Source: an uncultured Saprospiraceae bacterium (lineage in GTDB: Bacteria; Bacteroidota; Bacteroidia; Chitinophagales; Saprospiraceae). Taken from it: DNA of 32,637 bases. The notes below the pieces were generated by a model that was given only the letters and a program-made list of their open reading frames with translations, was not told the origin of the DNA and did not search any database. Both the position numbers and the translations under genes were made by a program. Each line of letters starts with the position of its first letter. The stretch's first letter is position 1. The stretch spans positions 1 to 32,637 of the forward strand of contig CALDYJ010000036.1 in assembly GCA_937941095.1 (NCBI GenBank). Reading direction: 5' to 3'. Below, in pieces: positions 17,313 through 25,172 of the stretch.

Positions 17313-18194
17313 TTAGTAACCAAATTTTTCTAATAGCTTCTCATCATCTCTCCAGTTTTCTTTTACTTTGATGGAGATGTCCAGAAAGACTTTTTTATTT
17401 AGAAAGTTTTCTAAATTTTTTCTAGATGCAGTGGCTAATTTTTTAATGCTTGCAAGAATGATCATTTTTTGACTTTCGCGCATGACAAACAGGGTTGCTT
17501 CGATTTTGACAAGTTCTTCTTTTTTCTTTGTTAAAGTTTCTTTGAAGGAATTGGTAATGATCTGGACAGAGTAAGGTATTTCTTGTTTGAATTGTTCCAG
17601 TACTTGTTCTCTAATAATTTCACTTACAAAAAATCGATAAGGTTTATCGGTCAATTGATCTTTAGGAAAATAGACTGGGCCTTCAGGCAAATGTTTGATG
17701 ATCTGCTTGAGTAAGGTGTCTATGTTTTTCTTATTTATCGCCTCCGTTGGAATGGTTTCTTTTATTCCGGGTAACTTAAGTTGCCAAGATTGTATTAATT
17801 TTAAAACTACTATTGGTTCGACCAGATCAGTTTTATTGATTATTAAGAAGATAGGAACTTTTAGTTCTTTTAATTTTAATAGTAAAGGATGATCGTCTTC
17901 ATATTTTTCTGAAGTATCTGTTACAAAAAGCATGAGGTCTGCATCTTCAAAAGTTGTATGCACAAAACGGTTCATGGCTTTTTGCATTTCATATGAAGGA
18001 TCTTTGATTATACCTGGTGTGTCTGAGAAAACAATTTGATAGTCATCATCACTGAGAATACCCAAAATCCTATGTCTTGTTGTTTGTGGTTTATTGGTTA
18101 TGATTGACATGCGTTCTCCAATTAAGGCATTGAGCAATGTTGACTTGCCAACGTTTGGATTTCCAATTATGTTTACAAAACCTGATTTATGCAT
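17313..18194 (-). CDS. era: GTPase Era
   Basis: Era binds the 3' end of 16S rRNA and assists 30S maturation. The 293 residues contain G1 GNPNVGKSTLLNALIG (12-27), the switch NKPQTTRHRILG, G3 DTPG, G4 NKTD, and a C-terminal KH domain with the Era-typical RFFVSEIIREQVLEQF and ENFLNKKVFLDI. Length is normal. It starts with ATG at 18194, three bases after the stop of the preceding gene, so the two are cotranscribed. The YbeY and DNA-repair genes that often accompany era are absent. Confidence 0.96.
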   Translation of the reverse strand: MHKSGFVNIIGNPNVGKSTLLNALIGERMSIITNKPQTTRHRILGILSDDDYQIVFSDTPGIIKDPSYEMQKAMNRFVHTTFEDADLMLFVTDTSEKYEDDHPLLLKLKELKVPIFLIINKTDLVEPIVVLKLIQSWQLKLPGIKETIPTEAINKKNIDTLLKQIIKHLPEGPVYFPKDQLTDKPYRFFVSEIIREQVLEQFKQEIPYSVQIITNSFKETLTKKKEELVKIEATLFVMRESQKMIILASIKKLATASRKNLENFLNKKVFLDISIKVKENWRDDEKLLEKFGY

Positions 18195-18197
18195 GTA

Positions 18198-18782
18198 TTA
18201 AAAGGATAGTTTTTTAATGCTCTGTTCTAACATTTGACTTATGCTTAAAAAAAATAGTTTTGGCTTTTGTCTCCGCCAATTAATGTCTTTAAATTCTAGA
18301 CCAAAATTAACATAATGTTGTATTTTGGTAGTACACATTTCATCTTCTACATGATCGAGTACATTTAAGAAACAAATCCATCCATTGTCTTCTTTTATGT
18401 CTTCGTACCATTCTTCGTAATAGCAATCATCAGAGCCATGAAAATTTAAGACATTCTCACAGGCAAGTATAAATTTACTGATGCCAAGATCTGTCAATTC
18501 ATCAATAATGTTCCTTTTGAGGTACATGATGTCATTATTGATGCAGTCATTCCATTCACCAATTAATTCTATGATAGCAAAATGTTCATCGTAATCTACG
18601 AATAGAATTTTCATGTATAAGGTAGATGAGCCAAATTCATCCCATTGAGGATGGATGAAATAATTATAAACTTTCTTTGTGAATTTGAATTCATCATAAA
18701 TTCGACCAAAAAAGGGTGATTGCTCATCTTCCGAAGCAATGTACGAGTCTCTCCATTTAAAATACGGCTCTATGTCATGCAT
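18198..18782 (-). CDS. Unknown protein cotranscribed with era
   Basis: I do not recognise the family. The 194-residue product is soluble and acidic, with no signal peptide or membrane helix, and is rich in Asp, Glu, Trp and Tyr. An aromatic and acidic stretch (GSDDCYYEEWYEDIKEDNGW) lies at about 114-133, and the C-terminus (NWRRQKPKLFFLSISQMLEQ) is basic then helical. The presence of eight Trp in 194 residues and the coupling to era (3-bp gap) suggest a real conserved gene, perhaps in translation or ribosome maturation; the latter is inference from position only. Confidence 0.7.
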   Translation of the reverse strand: MHDIEPYFKWRDSYIASEDEQSPFFGRIYDEFKFTKKVYNYFIHPQWDEFGSSTLYMKILFVDYDEHFAIIELIGEWNDCINNDIMYLKRNIIDELTDLGISKFILACENVLNFHGSDDCYYEEWYEDIKEDNGWICFLNVLDHVEDEMCTTKIQHYVNFGLEFKDINWRRQKPKLFFLSISQMLEQSIKKLSF

Positions 18783-18824
18783 CTGTATATTCTCTATTCA
18801 TACTATAAATTACACATATAATAC

Positions 18825-18832
18825 CAAATTTA
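18825..18832 (-). promoter_or_regulatory. Candidate -7 box for the era unit
   Basis: On the minus strand TAAATTTG matches TAnnTTTG, about 43 bp upstream of the ATG at 18782. No strong -33 TTTG is visible. Confidence 0.3.
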
Positions 18833-18975
18833 CAAGGTGCCTAAATTACTGGAATATATAGTTAAAATGTAAATTTATCAGACAACTTTTTAATTGAATT
18901 GTTTAGAAGAATAATTCTATTTTAAATGTTGTAAGTTGTTTATTATTCTATCTAGCAGCATTTAGCCTTTAAATT

Positions 18976-19482
18976 TTGAAGAAGATAATATTTACAGGGC
19001 CAGAAAGTAGTGGTAAGACAAGCCTACTGAGAAAATTAGCAAGAGACCATAAGCTAAGCTGGACACCTGAATACTCAAGACAATATTTATATGAGACAGC
19101 GGGGAAATATGGTTTTAAAGATTTAGTACAAATTGCCAAGGGGCAGTACGAGCTAGAAAAAATGTTTGCGGTAAGCAACCCAAGCATCTTATTATGCGAT
19201 ACTTCTTTATTAGTATTGAAAATTTGGTCTATTTATAAGTTTGGTAAAGTTGATGAATGGATAGAACAACAATTGTGTAATATGAAGGAATGTACGTGGA
19301 TCTTATGTGCTCCGGACATTCCTTGGGAGTATGATAAATTGAGAGAAAATGAACATTCAAGAGATCATCTGTTTAATTTATATTTGGAAGAACTTAATAA
19401 AAAGGAATTTGATTTTCATATAGTTGAAGGATCAATAGAAAAGCGTACCGCTTTCATGAATAAGATTCTTTTTAATAAGTAA
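18976..19482 (+). CDS. NadR-like P-loop kinase (stand-alone), TTG start
   Basis: The 168 residues align in pattern with the C-terminal ribosylnicotinamide-kinase domain of NadR: Walker A GPESSGKTS (8-16), TPEYSRQYL (33-41), IAKGQYELE (54-62), CDTSLLVLKIWS (75-86), and PDIPWEYDKLRE (109-120). The NMN adenylyltransferase and DNA-binding domains of full NadR are absent. In Bacteroidota such kinases often sit with PnuC-type vitamin transporters and phosphorylate the imported vitamin. The only start is TTG at 18976, since TAA lies two codons upstream. It stops 109 bp before the promoter-like box of the TPP-riboswitch transcript, so it probably has a separate promoter. The substrate could be nicotinamide riboside or thiamine; the sequence does not decide. 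Confidence 0.82.
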   Translation: MKKIIFTGPESSGKTSLLRKLARDHKLSWTPEYSRQYLYETAGKYGFKDLVQIAKGQYELEKMFAVSNPSILLCDTSLLVLKIWSIYKFGKVDEWIEQQLCNMKECTWILCAPDIPWEYDKLRENEHSRDHLFNLYLEELNKKEFDFHIVEGSIEKRTAFMNKILFNK

Positions 19483-19570
19483 GATGATCTAAATCGATTT
19501 CATGTAAAAATTTAAATTGAGATTGCTTTAAATTTATAGCTTTCGGAATAAATTAGTTTGGGAAAATATA

Positions 19571-19598
19571 TTGATTCAGTAAAATTACTTTAACTTTG
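19571..19598 (+). promoter_or_regulatory. Promoter of the TPP-riboswitch/TonB receptor transcript
   Basis: TTG (19571-19573) and TAACTTTG (19591-19598) are 17 bp apart and fit the Bacteroidota -33/-7 pattern. The predicted start is near 19604, exactly where the riboswitch P1 helix begins. Confidence 0.6.
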
Positions 19599-19603
19599 AG
19601 TAC

Positions 19604-19689
19604 TTTCTTGGGGTGCCAACTGCTTGAAGCAAGGCTGAGATCATACCCAATGAACCTGATACAGGTAATGCTGGCGCAGGGAAATTTAC
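19604..19689 (+). promoter_or_regulatory. Thiamine pyrophosphate (TPP, THI-box) riboswitch
   Basis: All conserved blocks of the THI element appear in order: GGGGTGCC (19610-19617), GGCTGAGATCATACCC (19633-19648), TGAACCTGATACAGGTAATG (about 19651-19670) and CTGGCGCAGGGAA (19671-19683). TTTC (19604-19607) can close P1 with GAAA (19681-19684). A variable stem-loop is formed by the TGCTTGAAGCA segment. It lies 70 bp upstream of the TonB-receptor start and should lower expression when TPP is abundant. Downstream, TTACAAGA (19686-19693) and TCTTGTAA (19703-19710) form an 8-bp stem without a T-tract. TCTCAG (19730-19735) is complementary to CTGAGA (19635-19640) inside the ligand-binding core, a candidate switch pairing (inference). 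Confidence 0.95.
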
Positions 19690-19758
19690 AAGATTATTCT
19701 ACTCTTGTAAGTAAGTTTATTTCGCCAAGTCTCAGGGTGAATAATAAATCAATACAAA

Positions 19759-22350
19759 ATGAAATCAATAATTTTAGGATTAATTTTTCTCCCATGTTTA
19801 ATGTTTTCACAAGCATCATTAATTGGAGAAGTCTATGATGAGACAGGCGAAACTTTGCCTGGAGCTACGGTCTTGTTATCAGGTACTGATTTTGTAACTT
19901 CCACAGATGCCTACGGATTTTTTTTGATCAAAAATGTTCCTCCAGGGAATTACAAAATCGAGATCACTTACATCGGTAAGAAGTTTTATGAAGAGACTTT
20001 AAATCTGCAAGGAAGAGAACAAAGAGATTTTACTTTAATAGATGAGGCAATTTATGGAGAAACTGTAGTCATAAGTTCAACAAGAATTGGAGAACGAATG
20101 CCTTTTACTTATTCCAATATTGAAAAGGAAGAGATAGATAGAAACAACCTAGGTCAAGACATGCCTTTTTTATTAAGGCATACTCCTTCGACAGTTGTTA
20201 CATCAGATGCCGGAGCAGGATTTGGATATACTGGAATTCGAATCAGAGGTTCGGATGCAACACGTACCAATGTAGTGATTAATGACATTCCTCTCAATGA
20301 CGCTGAATCACAAGGGACCTTTTGGGTGGATCTACCAGACTTTGCAAGTTCAACAAAAAGTATACAAGTACAAAGAGGGGTAGGGACATCTACCAATGGT
20401 GCAGGAGCTTTTGGTGCGACAGTAAGCCTAGATTCAAAAGGCTACCAAACGGAATCTTCAGTTTCTTTAGACAATGTCTTTGGGTCTTTTAATACTAGGA
20501 AACATTCTCTGAATTTAAATTCAGGTTTGTTAAAAGATCATTGGAGTTTTGAAGGTAGGTTTTCATTAATTAATTCAGACGGGTACATAGATAGAGCAAG
20601 TGCTGATCTTAAATCTGCATATTTTTCAGGAGGGTATTTTGATAATAATACCAGCGTTCAAGCTATTGCCTTCACCGGCAAAGAGATTACTTATCAAGCA
20701 TGGAATGGAACACCAGAATCTAGAATAAATGGAAGTGATGAAGAGCTTGCAGAACACATTGCAAATAATGAAGGCAGTATTTATGAAACAGAAGAAGACC
20801 TAGCAAACATTTTAGAATCAGGAAGACGGTATAACTATTATTTATATGAAAATGAAGTGGATGATTACCGACAAGACCATTACCAACTTCATTTTAATCA
20901 ATTATTAGGGGAAGGATTAGACTTAAGTGTATCAGGTCACTATACAAAAGGAAAAGGCTTTTTTGAACAATTTAGAAATAAGGAATCATTTCAAGATTAT
21001 GGTCTACCAAACATAGACTTGTTTGAAATTTCTGTTCCAATAAATCTATTAGAGACCTTCTTAGAAAACCCACCTTTGATTAATAATCCAGATGCAAGTG
21101 CTACTTTAATTGGTTACAGTGAAAATCCTATGACAGGAGATTCATTGGCAGACTTGAATGTAGCCATTCGAGAAACAGATTTAGTAAGAAGAAGATGGCT
21201 GGATAATGACTTTTATGGAGTGGTCGTAAATCTGAAGAAGGATTTTGAAAATTTTAAATTGAGCATTGGAGGTGCTCAACATATCTATGAAGGTCTTCAC
21301 TTTGGAGAAATTATTTGGGCTGATTATGCATCAGATTCTTTTGTTGGAGATAACTATTATGAAGGAACTTCTACAAAGAAAGATTTTAATGTCTATGCAA
21401 AAGGTATTTATTTACTTAATGATAAATTGAGTTTGTTTGCTGACCTGCAATATAGAGGGATAGATTATGTGACAAGCGGAGTAGACAATGATTTGGTCAA
21501 CTATAACATCGATGTGGACTTCCAGTTTTTTAACCCAAAATTCGGGTTCAATTATTTAATTAGTCCTCAAGACGAAGTTTATGCTTCTTTTGCTGTTGCA
21601 AATAAAGAACCGAACAGATCAGATTTTATTGATGCACTTGATGGTACGAATCCTAGGGCAGAAAACCTAAGTGACATTGAAGTCGGCTATAAAAGAAAAT
21701 ATGATAAATATTTTTTTGATGCTAATGTATATTACATGCTTTACAGAGATCAACTGGTTGCTACAGGTGCGCTTAATGACGTGGGATCGGTAGTAAGAAT
21801 GAACATTGAAGATAGCTACAGAGCGGGCTTAGAAATACAGACAGCATATGAATTTAATGCTAACTTTAGTTTGGGTGCATTTGCAACTTTCAGTCAAAAT
21901 AAAATTAAATCTTTTGAAGAAACGGTATATGATTATACTAATGGTTTTGATGTTTTAAAAATATCACATGATGAAACGGATATTTCTTTTTCTCCAAATC
22001 TGATTGCTGGAGGAAGTATAAATTTTAGTCCAATTAGTAAATCGGAAAGGCAAAATATTTCTTTTAGTTTATTGCCAAAATATGTCGGCTCACAATTTTT
22101 GGATAATACATCAAATGATAATAGAGCTTTGGATGCTTACTTTGTTTCAGATCTACTCTGCCGTTTTGAATTAAAGCCTTCATTCGTCAAGAAAATGGTG
22201 CTCAGTATAAAAGTAAATAATGTATTTAATGAACTTTACTCTAATAATGGGTACACTTATAGCTACGTTTTTGGGGATACGATTACAGAAAATTTTCTAT
22301 ATCCCCAGGCAGGAATCAATTTTTTAGCAGGCTTAAAAATAGATTTTTAG
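19759..22350 (+). CDS. TonB-dependent outer-membrane receptor, probably for thiamine
   Basis: The 863 residues comprise a signal peptide (ending near LMFSQA, 14-19), a carboxypeptidase-regulatory-like beta-sandwich (about 20-95, GEVYDETGETLPGATVLLSG), a plug domain (about 105-225, with IRIRGSDATRTNVVINDIPL near 162-181 and QVQRGVGTSTNGAGAFGATV near 204-223), and a 22-strand-type barrel. The N-terminal Ig-like domain is typical of Bacteroidota receptors. It sits directly under a TPP riboswitch, the known arrangement for thiamine receptors in this phylum. No SusD partner, PnuT transporter or thiamine kinase follows; the gene ends in hairpins. The substrate assignment rests on the riboswitch. 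Confidence 0.92.
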   Translation: MKSIILGLIFLPCLMFSQASLIGEVYDETGETLPGATVLLSGTDFVTSTDAYGFFLIKNVPPGNYKIEITYIGKKFYEETLNLQGREQRDFTLIDEAIYGETVVISSTRIGERMPFTYSNIEKEEIDRNNLGQDMPFLLRHTPSTVVTSDAGAGFGYTGIRIRGSDATRTNVVINDIPLNDAESQGTFWVDLPDFASSTKSIQVQRGVGTSTNGAGAFGATVSLDSKGYQTESSVSLDNVFGSFNTRKHSLNLNSGLLKDHWSFEGRFSLINSDGYIDRASADLKSAYFSGGYFDNNTSVQAIAFTGKEITYQAWNGTPESRINGSDEELAEHIANNEGSIYETEEDLANILESGRRYNYYLYENEVDDYRQDHYQLHFNQLLGEGLDLSVSGHYTKGKGFFEQFRNKESFQDYGLPNIDLFEISVPINLLETFLENPPLINNPDASATLIGYSENPMTGDSLADLNVAIRETDLVRRRWLDNDFYGVVVNLKKDFENFKLSIGGAQHIYEGLHFGEIIWADYASDSFVGDNYYEGTSTKKDFNVYAKGIYLLNDKLSLFADLQYRGIDYVTSGVDNDLVNYNIDVDFQFFNPKFGFNYLISPQDEVYASFAVANKEPNRSDFIDALDGTNPRAENLSDIEVGYKRKYDKYFFDANVYYMLYRDQLVATGALNDVGSVVRMNIEDSYRAGLEIQTAYEFNANFSLGAFATFSQNKIKSFEETVYDYTNGFDVLKISHDETDISFSPNLIAGGSINFSPISKSERQNISFSLLPKYVGSQFLDNTSNDNRALDAYFVSDLLCRFELKPSFVKKMVLSIKVNNVFNELYSNNGYTYSYVFGDTITENFLYPQAGINFLAGLKIDF

Positions 22351-22362
22351 GCCTGCTAAAAA
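22321..22362 (+). repeat. Inverted repeat overlapping the TonB-receptor stop codon
   Basis: TTTTTAGCAGGC (22321-22332) and GCCTGCTAAAAA (22351-22362) form a perfect 12-bp stem with an 18-nt loop that contains the TAG stop. It may form the 3' end of the transcript or slow the last ribosome. Confidence 0.5.
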
Positions 22363-22377
22363 GTCTTGAAAGTCCAT

Positions 22378-22421
22378 ATTTAAAGCCAGCTGCGCTATTT
22401 TTAGTGCAGCTGGCTTTAAAT
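22378..22421 (+). terminator. 20-bp hairpin after the TonB-receptor gene
   Basis: ATTTAAAGCCAGCTGC (22378-22393) pairs with GCAGCTGGCTTTAAAT (22406-22421). Inner GCTA/TAGT extends the stem to 20 bp with a TTTT loop. No long T-tract follows, so it could terminate or protect the 3' end. Confidence 0.65.
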
Positions 22422-22588
22422 ATTAAGATATTAACTATTGTTAAAGTTTGTACTCAAAGGAAATTATTTTCGTCAAATAAAAGTTTACATTAAAAGGCAA
22501 ATTGATAAAACCACATTTCTACTACACTTAAGAAACATAGAGAGAATTTTAAAGGCATTTTTTATCAAGATGAAAAGATAAGCTGTTT

Positions 22589-22616
22589 CTGACGCGAGTC
22601 AGGTTTTTATTTTTTT
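22589..22616 (+). terminator. Small GNRA-loop hairpin plus T-tract just upstream of a start codon
   Basis: CTGAC (22589-22593) and GTCAG (22598-22602) close a GCGA tetraloop, followed by GTTTTTATTTTTTTT (22603-22617). This is terminator-like but ends about 18 bp before the ATG at 22635. It may be a leader attenuator or the end of a small RNA. Confidence 0.5.
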
Positions 22617-22634
22617 TCATTAAACTAATTTGTC

Positions 22635-23066
22635 ATGAAAAATTCCATGTTCATGTTAACACTTCTTGTGTTACAAAGTATCACCTTTTTGCAGGCTCAG
22701 GATATTGCAGCTGTAAATTCAAGAATCGAATTTAATACTGTTGGTAAAACTGAAAAAGCAACTACTACAAAAGTAACGAATCTTTCTACTGCTTCAGAAC
22801 GACACTACCACAGTTTTAACATCAATGAACCAAATGAACTATTGACATTTAACCTCGATGTAAAAAATGATTACAATGTAAATGTTTTAGTAAGAGATAA
22901 TGGCGATAGAATTGTCTACGAAGGATCTTTGCATAATTCTGGAATCTTTAATTACAATGCAAACTTATTAACTCCTGGTGTTTATACTATAACACTAAGT
23001 AATAGTGAGTTCTTTTTGAGTAAGCGTTTTGTGAAGCATCCAGTAGGAGTACGAGTATTAGACTAA
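22635..23066 (+). CDS. Small secreted protein consisting mainly of a T9SS type-A-like C-terminal domain
   Basis: The 143 residues begin with a signal peptide (LLVLQSITFLQAQD, about 10-23). After a 40-residue polar linker, residues about 65-137 follow the pattern of T9SS sorting domains: VLVRDNGDRIVYEG (82-95), then a Phe/Asn turn, LLTPGVYTITLSN (109-121), and FVKH (130-133). No cargo domain is present. In the family this tail directs passage through the T9SS and is removed by PorU, so a tail with almost no cargo is odd. The C-terminal PVGVRVLD goes beyond the usual end. It is bounded by a hairpin with T-tract upstream and a strong terminator downstream. The molecular role is unknown. Confidence 0.75.
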   Translation: MKNSMFMLTLLVLQSITFLQAQDIAAVNSRIEFNTVGKTEKATTTKVTNLSTASERHYHSFNINEPNELLTFNLDVKNDYNVNVLVRDNGDRIVYEGSLHNSGIFNYNANLLTPGVYTITLSNSEFFLSKRFVKHPVGVRVLD

Positions 23067-23071
23067 AAATA

Positions 23072-23102
23072 AACCCCCTCAAGCCGGAGGCTTTAGGGGG
23101 TT
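23072..23102. terminator. Bidirectional terminator between convergent genes
   Basis: AACCCCCT (23072-23079) pairs with AGGGGGTT (23095-23102); inner AAGCC/GGCTT extends the stem to 13 bp with one mismatch and a GGA loop. It is followed by GTTTTAT on the plus strand. It separates the small secreted protein from the thiolase gene. Confidence 0.85.
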
Positions 23103-23129
23103 GTTTTATCTATTTCTTTCAATACTTTT

Positions 23130-24317
23130 TTATACTCGCTTTATAATCATTGAAGAAGCTCCTCCACCGCCATTACAGATTGCTGCACATCCAATTTTTC
23201 CTTTCTTTTCATTCAACACATTACAGAGCGTTGTAACTATTCTTGCACCAGATGCTCCTAAAGGATGACCTAAAGAAACAGCACCTCCATGTACATTTAC
23301 TTTATCCGCTTTTAATTTCATGTCTTTCATAAAAGCCATAGTAACTACAGCAAAAGCTTCATTGACTTCATAAAAATCTATGTCTGTTTTTTTGATGCCT
23401 GCTTTTTTAATGGCTTCTTTAGCTGCTTTTGGAGGAGCAGTTGTAAACCACTTTGGTTCATGTGCAGCATCTGCAAAAGATAAGATTTTGGCGATTGGTT
23501 TTAACTTGTATTTTTTCACAGCCTCTTTACTTGCAAGGATTAAAGCTGAAGCTCCATCGTTAATTGTTGAAGCATTGGCTGCCGTTACAGTACCGTCTTT
23601 AGAAAAAGCCGGTCTCAAAGTTGGAATTTTTTCAAACTTAACTTTTTTAAATTCTTCGTCTTCTGAAACTTGAATCGCATCACCTCTTCTTTGAGGAACT
23701 TCAACAGCAACTATTTCATTTTTAAAAATTCCAGTTTCTGTAGAATTAGCAGATCTTTTATAAGATTCAATAGCGAAATCATCTTGAGCTTTCCTTGAGA
23801 TTTTATATTTAGTAGCTGTTGCATCTGCACAAACTCCCATAGCACATTGATCGTAAGCATCAGTCAATCCATCTTTTTGCAAACCGTCTACTACATTTTT
23901 GTTACCAAATTTAGCTCCCCATCTTTGAGCAGGTAAATAGTAAGGAATGTTTGACATGCTTTCCATTCCTCCAGCGACAACTATATCTGTATCTCCTAAC
24001 ATGATGGATTGTGCTCCTAACATAATTGACTTCATTCCAGAAGAACATACTTTGTTTATTGTAGTACAAGGAACCTTATTAGGAATCCCAGATTTAATGG
24101 CTGCTTGTCTAGCTGGAGCTTGGCCTAAATTTGCACTCACTACATTTCCCATAAAAACTTCATTAACCTGAGTGGCTTTTACTTTTGCTTTCTTTAAAGC
24201 ACCTTTTATCGCTGTTGCTCCTAAATCAACAGCTGAAACACTTGATAAAGTTCCACCAAAACTCCCCATTGGAGTCCTTACTGCTGAAACTATAAAAACT
24301 TCTTTTGATTTACTCAT
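23130..24317 (-). CDS. Acetyl-CoA C-acetyltransferase (thiolase)
   Basis: The enzyme condenses two acetyl-CoA to acetoacetyl-CoA, the entry to the mevalonate pathway, or cleaves 3-ketoacyl-CoA. The 395 residues hold the acylated Cys91 in NKVCSSGMKS, the HEPKW segment near 286-290, the NEAFA motif (319-323), His351 in GHPLGASGARI, and Cys381 in CNGGGG. Length and motifs match biosynthetic thiolases. It starts with ATG at 24317 and has a TAnnTTTG box 23 bp upstream. The HMG-CoA reductase of the same window uses its product two steps later, but HMG-CoA synthase is not present. Confidence 0.94.
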   Translation of the reverse strand: MSKSKEVFIVSAVRTPMGSFGGTLSSVSAVDLGATAIKGALKKAKVKATQVNEVFMGNVVSANLGQAPARQAAIKSGIPNKVPCTTINKVCSSGMKSIMLGAQSIMLGDTDIVVAGGMESMSNIPYYLPAQRWGAKFGNKNVVDGLQKDGLTDAYDQCAMGVCADATATKYKISRKAQDDFAIESYKRSANSTETGIFKNEIVAVEVPQRRGDAIQVSEDEEFKKVKFEKIPTLRPAFSKDGTVTAANASTINDGASALILASKEAVKKYKLKPIAKILSFADAAHEPKWFTTAPPKAAKEAIKKAGIKKTDIDFYEVNEAFAVVTMAFMKDMKLKADKVNVHGGAVSLGHPLGASGARIVTTLCNVLNEKKGKIGCAAICNGGGGASSMIIKRV

Positions 24318-24339
24318 ATTGATTTATTATTTGTGATTG

Positions 24340-24373
24340 CAAAAGTAAACATCTTTTTGCTTTATTCTTCAAA
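24340..24373 (-). promoter_or_regulatory. Promoter of the thiolase gene
   Basis: On the minus strand TTTG (24373-24370) and TACTTTTG (24347-24340) are separated by 22 bp, at the long end for Bacteroidota. The -33 element overlaps the stop of the upstream gene, and the leader would be short, about 15 nt. Confidence 0.42.
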
Positions 24374-25016
24374 TGCCTCCAGGCTTATACTTACATGACA
24401 AAGAAACGTGGAGATGATCTCCTGTGCCTACATGTCTTAAAGTATTAAAACCCATAAGCCAAAAATAAGTTTTGATCAAATTGTTCCTAAGATCAGATCT
24501 GTTATTTGTTCTTAAATCTATGGCATATGCAAAACCATCTTTTTGCTTATAATGCAAAGATTGTTTTGCAGTTTTTAAACCCATCTTTTTATAGTCTTCG
24601 GGTTTTCTGGAAGCGTCAGTTATGACTAATTCTTTATCTATCCAGATTAAGGAGCTGACTCCAATTCTTAAAATAGGGTGGAGGCTTTGGAACTCTTTCT
24701 GGACCTCAGCATGTTTAGTATTATCTGAAGATAAAAAGAACAATCCATGGATGGCAAAGCCCATTGTCATTATCAATACAATGATCCATCGATTTTTGAA
24801 GGCTTTTGGGCCACCTACCTTGCCAGATATTTTACCAAAGGCGATGCTTAGGTAAAGAAGCAAAACGATAGAGGTAAGGATTATTCCACCTAAAAGACTG
24901 AAATATGGACTTACGTCGAAGTTATGGTGTAAAAAGACCGATCCTCTAATGAGCACTATGAAAGGTAGAATCAAGATAATTAGGATTCTAAGGAGATGGA
25001 ATATGATTTTGAACAT
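24369..25016 (-). CDS. Membrane-anchored peptidase M15 / D,D-carboxypeptidase-like protein
   Basis: From ATG 25016 the product is 215 residues. Three hydrophobic helices lie near 6-24, 38-58 and 78-96. The C-terminal domain (about 115-215) carries the order of the M15/hedgehog zinc-peptidase fold: ITDASRKPEDY (132-142), SLHY with His155, AYAIDL with Asp167, and DHLHVS with His201 and His203. These would be the His-Asp-His zinc ligands. Such enzymes cut peptidoglycan peptides or D-Ala-D-Ala ends. The spacing between His155 and Asp167 is slightly longer than usual. The frame is open to 25130 but would run through the initiator tRNA, so the internal ATG is used. Confidence 0.65.
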   Translation of the reverse strand: MFKIIFHLLRILIILILPFIVLIRGSVFLHHNFDVSPYFSLLGGIILTSIVLLLYLSIAFGKISGKVGGPKAFKNRWIIVLIMTMGFAIHGLFFLSSDNTKHAEVQKEFQSLHPILRIGVSSLIWIDKELVITDASRKPEDYKKMGLKTAKQSLHYKQKDGFAYAIDLRTNNRSDLRNNLIKTYFWLMGFNTLRHVGTGDHLHVSLSCKYKPGGI

Positions 25017-25094
25017 ACTAATGTAAAAATATTCAAAATAATGAAAATAGAATTTAGTTATTAAAAATATTGTTCTATTTTTGCCGACCAATAT

Positions 25095-25167
<73 letters not shown>

Positions 25168-25172
25168 CTAAG

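Noticed and set aside
19596..19838. Open frame across the TPP riboswitch
   Set aside because: It is fully explained by the riboswitch and the first part of the TonB-receptor gene in another frame.
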